Assembly: GCF_002775205.1 (NCBI RefSeq)
Contig: NC_036456.1
Location: 20,609,968-20,673,967 of the forward strand
Direction: 5' to 3'
DNA: 64,000 bases
Source: Xiphophorus maculatus
Lineage: Eukaryota; Chordata; Actinopteri; Cyprinodontiformes; Poeciliidae
The position numbers and the translations under genes are program-made. This document shows, one piece after another, positions 1 through 14,103 of this stretch (positions are counted from its first letter, which is position 1; each line of letters starts with the position of its first letter). A model generated the notes under the pieces. It did not search any database and was not told where the DNA came from. It worked only from the letters and a program-made list of their open reading frames with translations.

Positions 1-1300
1 ATTGGCTCCTGTCCGCCGTCTTCTGGCTCAGGGAGGAAGGAAGTTTGCATCTCTGCATCATCTTGAGCCGTGGGCGTCGCCGCTTCCCGCTCTGCAGGAT
101 CCCAGCGCCTGATTGGCTGCTGCTCCGCTGGGTTCAGTCAGCGATGGTTTGGAGGCATCTGCTCCTCACTTCCTGTTCGGTTGCTTCATGCAGTTCCTGC
201 TGCAGCAACCGGGTCACAGCCAGAACCAGGCTGGCCCAACTGGTGGTTCTGAGCCTACAGAACCTCCCAGGTCCAAACAGAATCTGGGTTCTGGTTCCCG
301 AGCAGCTCACCCAGCGTCAGGCCCGGTTCCGGCAGGTTCCGGGTTCTGCAGGGCCCAGATGCTCAGACTGGGTTCAGCTGCCTTATAAGGGCACGGCGCC
401 GAAAAGCAGCGAATACAGGAAGCTGAGACGATCACTTCTTCTTTCTTCACACACACACGCGCGCGCACGCACACACACACACACAGACACACACACAGAC
501 CCACACACACACACACAGACACACACACAGACCCACACACCGACACACACACCCTTGTACTTCTATCCAAATTGAGGACTTCGTATTGACTTTCATTCAT
601 TATAATAACTGAATTTATGCCTAAATCAGACAATCTCCCTGACAATCACTAGTTTATTCCCAACCAGAACCAGAACCAGAACCTCATATCTAACCTGACT
701 AGTCGAGCTGCAAAAACTTGAGAACCAGGAAAATGTCCTCAGTTTGTTGGTAAAAGTAGTTACCTGTGTCCCCTCTATGCACCAACAACAAGCACGCACA
801 CACACACACACACACACACGGAGCTCCAAGATGAGGCTTCCTGTCATTTTCAATCTGTTTAAGATGAAGAAAAATGAACCAGAAGATTAAAGTTTGACAG
901 TAAAACATGTTGAAGCAGCTCAGTGTGGAATCAGATCCCTGCAGGCCTGTTTTCTGTCTGTGTGTGTTGGGTGTGTTTGTGAGTGACTGTGAGTGGAATC
1001 AGCTCCCTGCAGGCCTGTTTTCTGATTGGCTGCTGCTCCAGGAAGCGGTCGCTGCGCCGTGTCCCGACTCGTCTTCACATTCTTTCGTCTTGCAGCTCTG
1101 CTTCCCCTCAGCGCTTTTTCTCTGGTTCTGCTGCAAAGCTTTGTCTCTGATTAATCTGGTTCTGCTCACCTGTCCTCTGTTTCCTCACCTGCTGACCTGA
1201 CCCAGTCCGCCCCCTGCGTGTCCTCAGCCCAGTCCTGGGTGACGCTGTGCAGTTCGAGGAAGCTGGGAATCCGGAGCTCTGACTGTTTGTCTCCTTTCAG
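1..1300 (+). other. Intron of the profilin gene (partial)
   Basis: This stretch precedes the first profilin exon in the window and holds no recognisable coding sequence. The missing first coding exon (roughly the first 43 residues) should lie upstream of position 1. It contains a CA-rich tract with CG interruptions at about 450-555, a second CA tract at about 796-820, and many scattered GGTTCTG/CAGAACC words. Open frames here are products of the CA repeats. Confidence 0.6.
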
Positions 1301-1755
1301 GTCGATGAGATCAAGAAGCTGGGCAGCAAGGACCGGTCCAGCTTCGCTCAGAACGGCGTCTACATCGGCGGGACGCGGTGCCGCCTGATCCGGGACCAGA
1401 TGGACATGGACCCAGTCTTCGCTCTGGACCTGAAGACCGCGGCCGACGCTGACGGCAACGCGTTTGGAGTCTGTGTGGGCAAAACCAAGACAGGTGAGCT
1501 TTCACCTTTTAGACGTCACTTTCAGGTTCCTGAGTTGAGTCAAAATGTCTCACACCGCCTGTCCTCCGTGTCCTCTCTGTCCTCCGTGTCCCTCTCTGTC
1601 CTCCGTGTCCACCTGTCCTCCGTGTCCTCCTCTGTCCCCTCTGTCCTCTGTCTCCAGCTGTAGTCATAGCAAAGGGCACTAAAGACGCCAGCGGCGGCCA
1701 GATCTCCAACAAGGTATTCAGCGTCGTCGAACACCTCAGGAAAGCCGGCATGTAA
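1301..1755 (+). CDS. pfn1: Profilin, last two coding exons (pfn1-like, partial)
   Basis: Profilin binds monomeric actin, poly-proline proteins and phosphoinositides in the cytosol and controls actin assembly. Two exons are visible, 1301-1493 and 1658-1755, joined in frame and flanked by AG and GT. They encode 96 residues, from VDEIKKLGSKDRSSF through the strand IGGTRCRLIRDQMD to the C-terminal helix VFSVVEHLRKAGM and a TAA stop. Full-length profilins are about 140 residues, so the N-terminal exon lies outside the window. The residues fit the profilin fold (the GG turn before the central strand, and VVIAKGTKDASGGQISNKV). The choice of pfn1 over a pfn2-type paralog rests mainly on the eno3 gene next door, because PFN1 and ENO3 are neighbours in human. 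Family certainty is high and paralog certainty moderate. Confidence 0.9.
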
Positions 1756-1988
1756 ACCCAACATGGCTGCCACCTTCCCTCCTCCCTCCCTGACCTCTGA
1801 CCCCTCCCAGCTCCTCCTCTTTGATCTTCAGTCATCTCCGTCTCACGGCTTCGTCGTCGGGGATCGAAGTGTCTCCTCCATGCAACGACCAATCAGTGAC
1901 TGTGTGTGTGAGGCGGCGGGTCACATGACCCGGCGGGTCACGCCTGTTCTTCAGCAGGGAGCCAGTGTTACATGTTTCACCTGAACCC

Positions 1989-1994
1989 AATAAA
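1989..1994 (+). terminator. Polyadenylation signal of profilin gene
   Basis: AATAAA lies about 235 bases after the profilin stop codon, followed by a T-rich stretch and a CA microsatellite (2028-2060). It is the first canonical signal downstream. Confidence 0.7.
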
Positions 1995-2020
1995 GAGTCC
2001 TGTTTATTTTACCTGGTCTG

Positions 2021-2060
<40 letters not shown>

Positions 2061-2062
<2 letters not shown>

Positions 2063-4285
2063 GCATTAACATGCATCGATGGGGACCAGGTTCTCCTGGG
2101 TCTCCAGACGGGTCCAGAGTCCCTTATAGACCGGCCGTGTTGTGATGAGTCCAGAACAGTCCAATAGAACCTCTAGAACCTCTGGTATCCTAAACCATAC
2201 AGTCCTGCAGCAGAACTACATAAAGTACTTTAGTACATAAAATTCATAGAAATCTAAAAAACAAACTTACAATGTAACTTCAAACAGCAAAAGCATCTTT
2301 TTTTTCCCTTGACGCAATGAAAGAAACAAAAGGGAAAAGTAAAATGTTATGGAGAAATATTTAACTACTTGGAAAAGAAAATATATATCTGCTATGATAT
2401 AAAACTTAAGTTAGATGGATTATTTAAAATGATTGCAGTACTTGCTAAGAATATCAATAGGTTGGGCCTGTTGTTGTAAACATCTTACTTTTCCTGTTCC
2501 AGCCTCTAATTTTACTCTTATTAATGAAGTTATAAAAACCATTATTGGGAAACTGAATAATATAAAGCAAAAATATCTATATGGGCTACATCATGTATTT
2601 TGAAACATCCCTAGGAATCTCTAGGTGCAGCCTTAGCAAGAGGAACAAACCAATCAAAGACAATACATTTCATTTTCTGTTGTAAATTAGTGATCTGCAA
2701 ACTGCCTAGTGAAACTGGATTGGTTTAAATATGTCATAAGAGTACCACATGGATCGATCTTAAGGCTTTTTACTTTGCATATCAATGATCTCCCATCTGT
2801 ATTAGTGGTTATGTGCACAGATGACACTGTTCTGTCCCTCGTGGGAAAAAGCTGCAGAAACTTTTCTTGAGGTTAACAGGAACTGAAGAACTTCATGGAT
2901 TGGCTGTAAAACTTCACATTAAATAAGGAAAGAGCTGCAATGTTCTTTACAAATGGAAAGAAAGTGATACATTTTCCAGATATTCATGTAATTGAGAAGA
3001 AAGTACAAATGTTGATGAATTTAACTATTTAGATGTGATTTTGAATTCAATGTTAGCCTTTAAATATCATGTCAAAAAGCTGAGAAAGTCTAAAATGTTA
3101 GGTGGATCTCTGACTGCTCAGTATATTTATTTAAATTCCTTTTTAAACATTTTTTTACATTTTGTGTAATTCTTGAATCAAAATATAAAACTTCTCTAAA
3201 CTTCATGCTGTCTAGTAATATCGCTGCCATATTCCTTTTAAATGTGATTAAAAACATTAAAAATCTGATGTTTTATGTGAACTTTTCAGTTTATTCTTCA
3301 GCCTTTCAGTAAGTTTGAAATCAGAGAGCAGCTCTGTGGCGCCCTCTACAGGCGGGTGCAGCTTCCCTAAACCTGTTGTGAAAAGTTATAGGAATAGTTT
3401 GTGAAATGAGATTCTAACACCTGCTGGTTATGAAATGTTTGCATATTTGGTAAAAATCTGTCTGTTCATCAGATTTACTTCATTACTGATGAAAAGTTTT
3501 ATAAATTTGTTGGTTTTAGTGAGATCTGAATGATGAATTACCAGACATACCGAATCATTTTACTGGGTTTTCACTAGTTAATAATCTTATTGATTAGATC
3601 AACCTGTGCAGGTGAAAATGCAGCAGCGTCTCTCCGACTGAAAGATTAATAAAATGAGTGAGACGTTGGTCAGCGGAGCAGCAGAGCTCCGGTCGTTTGT
3701 TTCAGGTATTTTTACGGGCAGTGAAATCGTCTGGAGGTGAAGCTAAAGGCTGAAAGGTCTCAGAGTTTCTGCCATTTGCAGTGAATCCTCAGCCAGGTTC
3801 ATGTTTCTGCTGCAGGTGAACTTTGACCTTCTCTCTCATTAGGGACCGTCCTCAAAGCTCAGCTTCAGCGGGAAGCCGGGTCACTGCAGAACCTTCCAGA
3901 ACCAAACCGCAGCCTGCTGGGATCTTCTGATCTTTCTTCCTTCCACTAACTGATCCAGGAACCAGGAGGATTTCATCCTGCAGTCGGTGGTTGCTGGTTC
4001 AACCCTCTGCCGTTGTGTCCTTGAGCAAAAGGCTGCAGTCCGGAATCACCAACGACCGGCTGATTCTGGTTTCAGTTCGTATCAGTTTTTATTATGAACC
4101 TAAAGTTCAGCTCAGCTTTTAAAAAGTTTATTTTAGGAAATTAACCGTAAACCTGAAGACGTTCAGAGTTTAACTGGAAAACTGAGGAAATAAACAGACA
4201 GTTTTGGACCGGTTCTGTTCAGGTTCTGGTGCTGCGGTCACATCCAGACGGTCCCTGCTGCTCTTCCTCCTCCTCTTCCTCCCTC
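2061..4285. other. Intergenic region, profilin to eno3
   Basis: No gene is visible. The AT-rich part (2220-3650) holds a decayed LINE fragment, listed separately. The part nearest eno3 (3650-4285) is less AT-rich, has no repeat I can name, and probably contains the upstream promoter of eno3. Confidence 0.6.
2700..3160 (+). mobile_element. Decayed non-LTR (LINE) reverse transcriptase fragment
   Basis: Translation of the + strand from about 2742 gives VPHGSILR, then HINDLPSVL, then CTDDTVL. This is the order of the LINE reverse-transcriptase blocks (VPQGSxLGP, INDLP, YADDT). About 160 bases on, another frame reads FNYLDVILNSMLAFKYHV and KKLRKS, matching the block after the catalytic site (xYLGVxLDxxLxxxxHI). 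The catalytic Y is replaced by C, and stops and frame changes separate the blocks, so the copy is dead. The wording resembles Rex1/CR1/Jockey-type elements, but the clade cannot be settled by eye. Confidence 0.7.
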
Positions 4286-4289
4286 CGCC

Positions 4290-4295
4290 TATAAA
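4290..4295 (+). promoter_or_regulatory. TATA box of eno3
   Basis: TATAAA sits in a pyrimidine- then GC-rich context about 100 bases before a strong splice donor (GTGAGT at 4393). Transcription should begin near 4315-4322. Enolase-3 genes are known to have a non-coding first exon, and this fits that layout. Confidence 0.65.
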
Positions 4296-4317
4296 GCCTC
4301 TGACGGACAGAGACAGA

Positions 4318-4392
4318 CACTTTCTACGTCAGTCAGTCAGACGGAACCGGACCGGACCCGCACTCCTCTCTTCTCAGAAGTTCAGCTGTCAG
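4318..4392 (+). other. Non-coding exon 1 of eno3 (predicted)
   Basis: This segment lies between the TATA box and the donor CAG|GTGAGT at 4392/4393. It has no start codon in a useful frame and would be spliced to the acceptor CTCAG at 9295, five bases before the enolase ATG. The 5' edge is a guess from TATA spacing. Confidence 0.5.
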
Positions 4393-5064
4393 GTGAGTCC
4401 AACCAGAACCCGGTTCCGGTCCCGGTCCACCGGTCCCGTTGCAGCCCGGCCCGGCCGCCGCTTCCTAGTTCTGCCTTAGATCGACCGCCTCCTGCAGGCT
4501 TTTATTTTGAAGGGCGTGAACCTGCAGTTTGGAGACGTGTGGTGTCGGTGGGTTCTGGTTCTGGTTCATTTGGACCCGGTACCGAGCGGATTGTGACTCT
4601 GAACGGGCTGAAGGTCACAGAGCTGCAGAGACAAACAGCAGGGGGCGCAACGTCCGGACCCTCCCACCGAGCCACGCCGAACCGGTCCGAACCGATCCAA
4701 ACACACTGAACACACAGCGACCGATCCGAACCGCTCAGGACGGGCCTGGAGCAAACAGAACCGGCTCCCTGACGGGTCAGAAAGCTTGTTCTGGGTCAGG
4801 TCCAACAAAAGTTCACAGGTCCATTTATCCCGGTTCGTTCTGAGTGAACTTTAAACTCCTCTGCAAGATGGAGTGTCTGTTTCCGGTTCCGGTCCATTCA
4901 GACCGATCAGACAGCAGTGATGCTCAGGTTTCTGATTGGACAAAGGAGATCAGAACTCTGGAGGTGAGAGTTCAAAGGTCAGCTGCTGCAGATGCTGGGT
5001 CAGAAAGTTAGTTGGTAGGAAAAACTGCAGCTCACTAACAAGGAGTAGCTCTGAAAGAGCAGGG

Positions 5065-5245
5065 AGAGAGTGTGTGTGAGGATGAGAGTGTGTGTGAGGA
5101 TGAGAGTGTGTGTGAGGATGAGAGTGTGTGTGAGGATGAGAGTGTGTGTGTGGATGAGAGTGTGTGTGAGGATGAGAGTGTGTGTGAGGATGAGAGTGTG
5201 TGTGAGGATGAGAGTGTGTGTGTGGATGAGAGTGTGTGTGTGTGG
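5065..5245 (+). repeat. Minisatellite, 16-bp unit of GTGTGTGAGGATGAGA type
   Basis: About eleven copies of a GTGTGTGAGGATGAGA-like unit, some with GTGTGTGTGGATGAGA instead. Open frames appear on both strands because the array has few stops. They carry no gene signal. Confidence 0.85.
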
Positions 5246-5360
5246 TATTTCTGTCACACTGCTGCAGAACAACAGCTGAGCTCCTGAAGAGCACTTGAAA
5301 CCACTGATGGCCTTTACAAAGTACACACACACACACATAGGTTCATTCAGTCAGCTGTGT

Positions 5361-5394
<34 letters not shown>

Positions 5395-5711
5395 TCTCAG
5401 ATGCCTTCAAATGTCAGAAGTTACAGCCTGGTTCTGGTTCTGTTGGGCTTCTCACCTCGAGAATGGTCTAGTTAAAGGTCAGCAGCTCCTCCTGCTGCAG
5501 ATTAAAAATATCTAAACACTCCCTGCTCATCCTATAAACACACACACACACACACACACACCGCCCCTCCTCTGTCTCAATGGTTCCTCCCTCTCTTTGG
5601 TTCTGTCCGTAAATGTCAGCCGGGCTCTGATTGGCTGCTTAGCGGGATGGGCGGGGCTTCCGGGGCACAGAGCGGAAACATGGCGCTGAGCAGAATCCCT
5701 GCTGCAGGTCC

Positions 5712-5753
<42 letters not shown>

Positions 5754-6289
5754 ACTGTAGCGGGCGTGTCTGACAGAACCAGTCAGTAACTGACCCGGTC
5801 CAGCTGAGTTCAGGTCAAAACGAGGTTCAAGTCTGTGTAGATTGTCTGGGATGGATGTGACCCACAGCTGGTTCTTCCATCTGGGCCCCATGGCCCGGTA
5901 CTGGTTTGCCAGATGTGGCCCATAATGTGCGGCCAGAACCAGGCCAGATGTGGCCCAGTTGAGGACACACCAACTGGCCCACAGCTGGCCCGGTACTGGT
6001 TTGCCAGATGTGGTCCATAAACCGTTTCACCTCTGGCAAATCAGAACCGGGCCTCTGCTGGCCCATCATTCATTGAGGCATCTTAACCAGATGGTTATGA
6101 TGTCATTTCTGTCCCAGACAACTTAATGTTTGTAATATCAATAAAAACACAATTTATATCAACACAATTATTTTATTACAACATTTTAATTTCAAATACA
6201 ACATTTATATTGATGAATCTGTTTCCATCTCTGATGCAGGGGCATTAGGGGCATTAGGGGGCATTGCCCCCCACAGAGTCCCCCTCCCT

Positions 6290-6372
6290 CCCTCAGACCT
6301 TATTTGGAAATGGGACCATTGCACTCCGGAAGTGAAGGGGGCGCTATTTTCTATATTATCCGCAGCCTCCCG
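6290..6372 (+). mobile_element. Solo end of the same DNA transposon family as at 53485-56960
   Basis: The segment reads CCTTATTTGGAAATGGGACC, then ATTGCACTCCGGAAGTGAAG, then GGGGGCGCTATTTTC. The same words, almost base for base, form both inverted ends of the large element at 53485-56960. Only one end is recognisable here, so this is a truncated or highly diverged copy in eno3 intron 1. Confidence 0.65.
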
Positions 6373-6388
6373 TTTTTATTTTCTTTTG

Positions 6389-6445
6389 AAATCTGTGCTA
6401 TATTTTCACCTTTATAGCACAAAGGTGAAAATATAGCACAGATTT
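6389..6445. repeat. Perfect 25-bp inverted repeat (hairpin)
   Basis: The arm at 6389-6413 is the exact reverse complement of 6421-6445, with a 7-base loop (ATAGCAC). The arm contains CTGTGCTATATTTTCACC. It lies directly downstream of the transposon end at 6290-6372 and is probably part of that insertion. Confidence 0.85.
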
Positions 6446-7121
6446 GTGCTATATTATATAAGACAACTTTTATTTACTTCAGTTCAGCTCACAGTTTTTA
6501 ACAGATTCTTCTAAATCTGCTCCTTAGTCGCATCATTTCAGTCCTGCTACTGTCTCTAGTGGCGTGGGGTGGTAACACAACTAATATAATTACGTTACTA
6601 TATCAGAATACCACAAAAGCAGTATTATTAGAATTAATAAAAACTAAAACAACAAAAAACATTTTTACATTCAATAAATATATATAAAATTTAGATACAC
6701 AAAAAACAACGACTAGAGTAACAAGTCAAAAATATTATATTGATTATAATTTCTTTTGTTAATAGAACTTCATTTCAGAACTGATTTCCTAAAATGATTT
6801 TTAATCTCTGATGGAAGGAAGCTGCCAATATTATATCATTTAAACTTAAACTGCAAATGTTAAAGTGATATTTATTATATTGCTAAACCTGCCATGTTAT
6901 TCTTTTGGTTAAAAGTCCTTCACCTGGTGATCATAATAATGTTTCTAAATATTTTCACCACTGTTAGACTTATGAGAAAATGAATTGTCACATGGTGACA
7001 TGACTACTTCTGTAACTGGTCAGTATTTGGCCTGGACAGAACCGGTCCAGGTCTGTCCTGCTTCAGGTGAACCGTCCCATCATCCCTGACTGCAGTAAAC
7101 TATTTATTATCAGTATAATTT

Positions 7122-7298
7122 CCCAACCTGCGACAGACTGGGGACCTGTCCAGGTGACCCCGCCTCCAGGTGACCCCGCCTCCAGGTGACCCCGCCTCCA
7201 GGTGACCCCGCCTCCAGGTGACCCCGCCTCTTGCTGGAGAGGCAGCAGCACCTCCCGACTCCACCAGGGACAAGGTGTACAGGAAATGGATGGATGGA
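7122..7298 (+). mobile_element. LINE 3'-tail-like fragment with a minisatellite inside
   Basis: It begins GCGACAGACTGGGGACCTGT, then CCAGGTGACCCCGCCTCC, and ends GGAAATGGATGGATGGATAA. This is the order of a very common fish repeat tail (GACTGGCGACCTGTCCAGGG, CCCCGCCTC, then ATGG repeats). The GTGACCCCGCCTCCAG piece is expanded to five tandem copies (7153-7230). A shorter copy of the same tail, reversed, is at 54005-54100. Confidence 0.6.
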
Positions 7299-7569
7299 TA
7301 ATTTCCTGACATAAATGGCCTCCATCCTCTGATGGACCCGGTTCAGCTTTATGATGGTTCAGGAACAGAACCAGCGTTCTGATCCGGACCCCCGGCTCCA
7401 GTAGCAGGGAGGGCAGACGAAATGAGATTTTACTTTAATATAGATACATAAACAAATCCTTATGTGACATTTCAAGTTGGATAACCATGTTTAGTAATAC
7501 AATATAAACAAGGATATAATCAGTGACATGTATAAATGTTGAGTAATTAATTCACAGTTGCATGAACAT

Positions 7570-7765
7570 TAGCTCACGTTACAGAAATCTAGGGTTCCCA
7601 TCACTGAGGTCAATTTCTTTAAATGCAAAATCAATCTACTCAAGAAGAGAAATAATAATATTACTCAAGTAAAAGAAAAACAGTGCAGTGCAGCAAATCT
7701 ACTGTTAAATGTACGTTTTCCCAAAAAGTTACTCAAGTAAATATAACCAACACTGTCCACTTTTG
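7570..7765. mobile_element. Diverged DNA-element fragment with TACTCAAGTAAA words
   Basis: The repeated words ATTACTCAAGTAAAAG and AGTTACTCAAGTAAATAT are typical of the ends of a common fish DNA-transposon family. I see no matching inverted partner, so the boundaries and family are uncertain. Confidence 0.35.
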
Positions 7766-7829
7766 AACATAGATAAAAAATACTAGAAGCTTATTTGTGT
7801 CAACAAGCTTAACGTGATATATTAGCACC

Positions 7830-8460
7830 AGCTAGTCATCATGTAGCTAACATTAGCTAGTCATCATGTAGCCGACATCAGCTAGTCATCATGTAGCCGA
7901 CATCAGCCAGTCATCATGTAGCTAACATTAGCTAGTAATCTTGTAGCTAACGTCAGTTGGTCACTATGTAGCTAATGTCACCTAGTCATCATGTAGCTAA
8001 CGTCAGTTAGTCACTATGTAGCTAACGTCAGCTAGTCATCATGTAGCTAACGTCAGCTAGTCATCATGTAGCTAACGTCAGCTAGTCATCTTGTAGCTAA
8101 CATCAGCTAGTCATCATGTAGCTAACATTAGCTAGTCATCATGTAGCTAACATTAGCTAGTCATCATGTAGCCGACATCAGCTAGTCATCATGTAGCCGA
8201 CATCAGCTAGTCATCATGTAGCTAACATCAGCTAGTCATCATGTAGCTAACATCAGCTAGTCATCATGTAGCTAACGTCAGCTAGTCATCATGTAGCTAA
8301 CGTCAGCTAGTCATCACGTAGCCGACATCAACTAGTCATCACGTAGCCGACATCAACTAGTCATCACGTAGCCGACATCAGCTAGTCATCATGTAGCCGA
8401 CATCAGCTAGTCATCATGTAGCTAACATTAGCTAGTCATCATGTAGCTAACATTAGCTGT
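7830..8460 (+). repeat. 25-bp minisatellite, about 25 copies
   Basis: The tandem unit is AGCTAGTCATCATGTAGCTA plus ACATC, with a strict 25-base period. Variants change GCTAACATC to GCCGACATC or GCTAACGTC, and runs of identical variants suggest block duplications. There are no spacers, so it is not a CRISPR array. It lies in eno3 intron 1. Confidence 0.92.
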
Positions 8461-9211
8461 ATCCAGCAGCATTAATCATCTCAATCTGCAAGTCTGGGGG
8501 AAAAACTGTTCCCAGTTGTTTTCCTTTTCTTGGTTTGATCCCATGACTGTAACACATGCGCAGCAGCCGCCGCAGCAGCAGCAGCGAGTCTCTGTCGACG
8601 TAACACCGGCGCAGCACCTTAGAGCTCATGTTGCGTTTAAAGGCGGCTCAGAAAAGCACAATACAGTGGAGTGTAATAAATTAATGGGGCAAACTTTATA
8701 AATATGTTTTTTAAACTTTAGATTTGGGGTAAAATATCGAGTCTTTTCAAGTAAACAGGTTCAAGTCCCAAGTTATTGGTGTAAAAGTCCAAGTCAAGTC
8801 CGACTCTTTGAACATTTTTCCAAGTCAAGTTTAAAGTCTTATTAGTAACGACTCGAGTCCGAGTCATGTGGCTCAAGTCTCCACCTCTGCCAGGTAGGTT
8901 TAGTTAGGTCCAGAACCGGGTCCAATGTAATTCTGATGTGTGCTGATGCTCCAGAACCAGGTCCAGTTAGATCCAAATGGTCCAGAACCAGGTCCACTGT
9001 GTTCTGGTAGTCCAGAACTGGATCCAGAGAGTCCAGAACCAGTGCGTTGTCTTTGTTTGATGTGAACAGACGTGTCCCCTCAGTGGACGGACAGAGGACA
9101 GGCTCTCAGGAGAGGACAGGCTCCCCACTATGGTTCTGGTTCTGATCTGCCTGGTTCTGACCCGGTTAACCTCTCCTCAGGGACCAGCTGACTGAGCTTC
9201 TGCTGGATTAA

Positions 9212-12332
<3,121 letters not shown>

Positions 12333-12484
12333 GCCTCCGCCTTACCACCTAGCCGTCGCCGTGCCAACGGACTGACACCTGGGGATCCCTGAAGCCCCAC
12401 CCCCTCACAGTGGGGGGCCTTTAGTCCCGCCCTCACAGTGGTTATTCCATAAAGAGTGTTTTCTATCAAAACTCAGAGTAAACA

Positions 12485-12490
12485 AATAAA
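12485..12490 (+). terminator. Polyadenylation signal of eno3
   Basis: AATAAA lies about 150 bases after the enolase stop, followed by a TCTTT-rich stretch. Confidence 0.75.
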
Positions 12491-12525
12491 ATCAGTCTTT
12501 CTGAGTCTGGCTCATTGCTGATGGT

Positions 12526-12798
12526 GACCCAGCCTGCCCCCTGCTGGGCAGTTCAGGGACAACGCAAAGTTTAATACTAACGACTCGGTAAACGGAAGCA
12601 AATTAAATAATAATAATATGTATTATTAAACAGTATGAAAACAATAGGCCTTCGCAGTGCTGTCGCTGTGAAGGCCTAATCAATTGTCTGACTCAGCCTG
12701 CCCCCTGCTGGGCGCTACAGGAACGTCACAAAGTTCAGATCAGCTTCTGATTTCAGCCTGATGGGAATCTCAAACTCAGCAGGAGTCTGCTGTTCATG

Positions 12799-12833
<35 letters not shown>

Positions 12834-13749
12834 TGTGTGACGTCAATGCTGATTGGCTGAGGAGTTTGTGCTGCAGGCAGCTTGTTGCCTGGCGATGACC
12901 AGCAGCTGAATCGAGTCCCAGGAGCGACGGACCCACAGGGCGATGAAGAAGAGGAGGAGGAGGAAGAGTTTGATCTGCTCCAGAACCATTACTGGACCCT
13001 GGACCTGCTCCAGGCCCGACCCAGACCCTCAGGACGGTTCATGCTAACACATGCTAACCCTGTGTGCTGGTCAGGTTTATCTGGGCCTCTGAGGTTCTGA
13101 TCCGGTTCTTCTCCAGGAACCATCAGAACCAGCAAAAGGTTCTGGCCTGGTTCTGATGTTGTTGTTGTGTCCTGCAGTGATGGATGACCTGCTGTCCTCT
13201 GGCAGTGTGTGTGTGTGTGTGTGTGTTTTATGTGGACCTGATGACGTCAGAGGCTGAATGGGGGGCGGGGCTTCGTCTGACGGGACAAAGACGATGGGGG
13301 GTCATTAAACACAGACGGCTGAGACTCCGCCCCCTTCCACACAAAACACTTCCTGACAACAATATGGTCTCCATGGCAACAGTTTAAGGAAAGGTCAGGG
13401 GTCACGGAGCGGTAGAGAGGATCAGTGTCATGGAGAGATCGGCGATCTGATTGGCTGAGAAGACGAGGAAGATGATGATTCTTCATCATGGACGCCTGAG
13501 AGGAGAGGTCAGAGGTCAGGTTGGTTCCTCAGAGCAGAGACATCCTGGTCTCATTACCTCCAGCCTTGAGCTCCGTCCCACAGCACCATGCTGCCGCCAC
13601 CTGAAGTCGTCCCTCCCCAGGAGGAACAGAGTCAGTCCAGCATGGTTCTGGTTCTGGTTCTGACCCGGCCCAGATGGTTCTGGACCTTCATGAACCTCTG
13701 GACATCGTTTCCTCTCCATGTCTCTGACTGGACGCCCATCACTGACCCG

Positions 13750-13822
<73 letters not shown>

Positions 13823-13890
13823 AGACTGTGTTGCCGGGGCGACGCCATGAAGACCTGGGCGACCCAAAGAATGTGTGACATCACGGCGCC
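12526..13890. other. Intergenic region, eno3 to the natriuretic peptide gene
   Basis: No gene is supported. Two related copies of a CAGCCTGCCCCCTGCTGGGC segment (about 12526-12573 and 12689-12740) flank a small palindrome (TAGGCCTTCGCAG at 12645 against CTGTGAAGGCCTA at 12666). A CA tract is at 12800-12830 and a long GT tract at 13752-13820. An acidic open frame at 12882-13100 has no recognisable domain and no splice support. Confidence 0.6.
13752..13820 (+). repeat. GT microsatellite
   Basis: An uninterrupted run of about 34 GT units ending roughly 75 bases before the TATA box of the natriuretic peptide gene. Confidence 0.95.
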
Positions 13891-13896
13891 GAGTCT

Positions 13897-13904
13897 TATA
13901 AAAA
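13897..13904 (+). promoter_or_regulatory. TATA box of the natriuretic peptide gene
   Basis: TATAAAAA precedes a predicted start of transcription near 13927. A consensus donor, GTAAGT, follows at 14104. Confidence 0.6.
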
Positions 13905-13926
13905 CAGAACTCTGAGGTTGTTCTGC

Positions 13927-14103
13927 AGACCCGGCCGGGCTCGTCTCAGGACCGACCAGAACCAGGACCAGGACCAGAACCAGAACCAGAACCAGGACCA
14001 GAACCGGGACCAGAACCAGGACCAGGACCAGAACCAGAACCAGGACCAGGATCTGCTTCGTTTGGACCCGACCTCCAGCAGAACCTTCTGGACCGCTGCT
14101 GGA
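13927..14103 (+). other. Predicted non-coding exon 1 of the natriuretic peptide gene
   Basis: The segment runs from just below the TATA box to the donor GA|GTAAGT at 14103/14104. The partner acceptor is TTTTTCAG ending at 14970, 29 bases before the ATG. Half of the exon (13957-14052) is a run of GACCAG and AACCAG hexamers. The 5' edge is inferred. Confidence 0.45.
13957..14052 (+). repeat. Hexamer repeat (GACCAG/AACCAG)n in a predicted 5' UTR
   Basis: About sixteen hexamers alternate between GACCAG and AACCAG with one GGACC variant. The unit is the reverse complement of the GGTTCTG-type words scattered through the whole window. Confidence 0.85.

Noticed and set aside
7830-8460. Regularly repeated 25-base units that could recall a CRISPR array
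   Set aside because: The repeats are directly tandem with no unique spacers, in a vertebrate intron with no cas genes. It is a minisatellite.
12882-13100. Acidic 72-residue open frame ([13 protein letters not shown]) between eno3 and the natriuretic peptide gene
   Set aside because: It has no homologue I recognise, no convincing splice sites, and ends in GGTTCTG-type noise. A real short gene cannot be ruled out.
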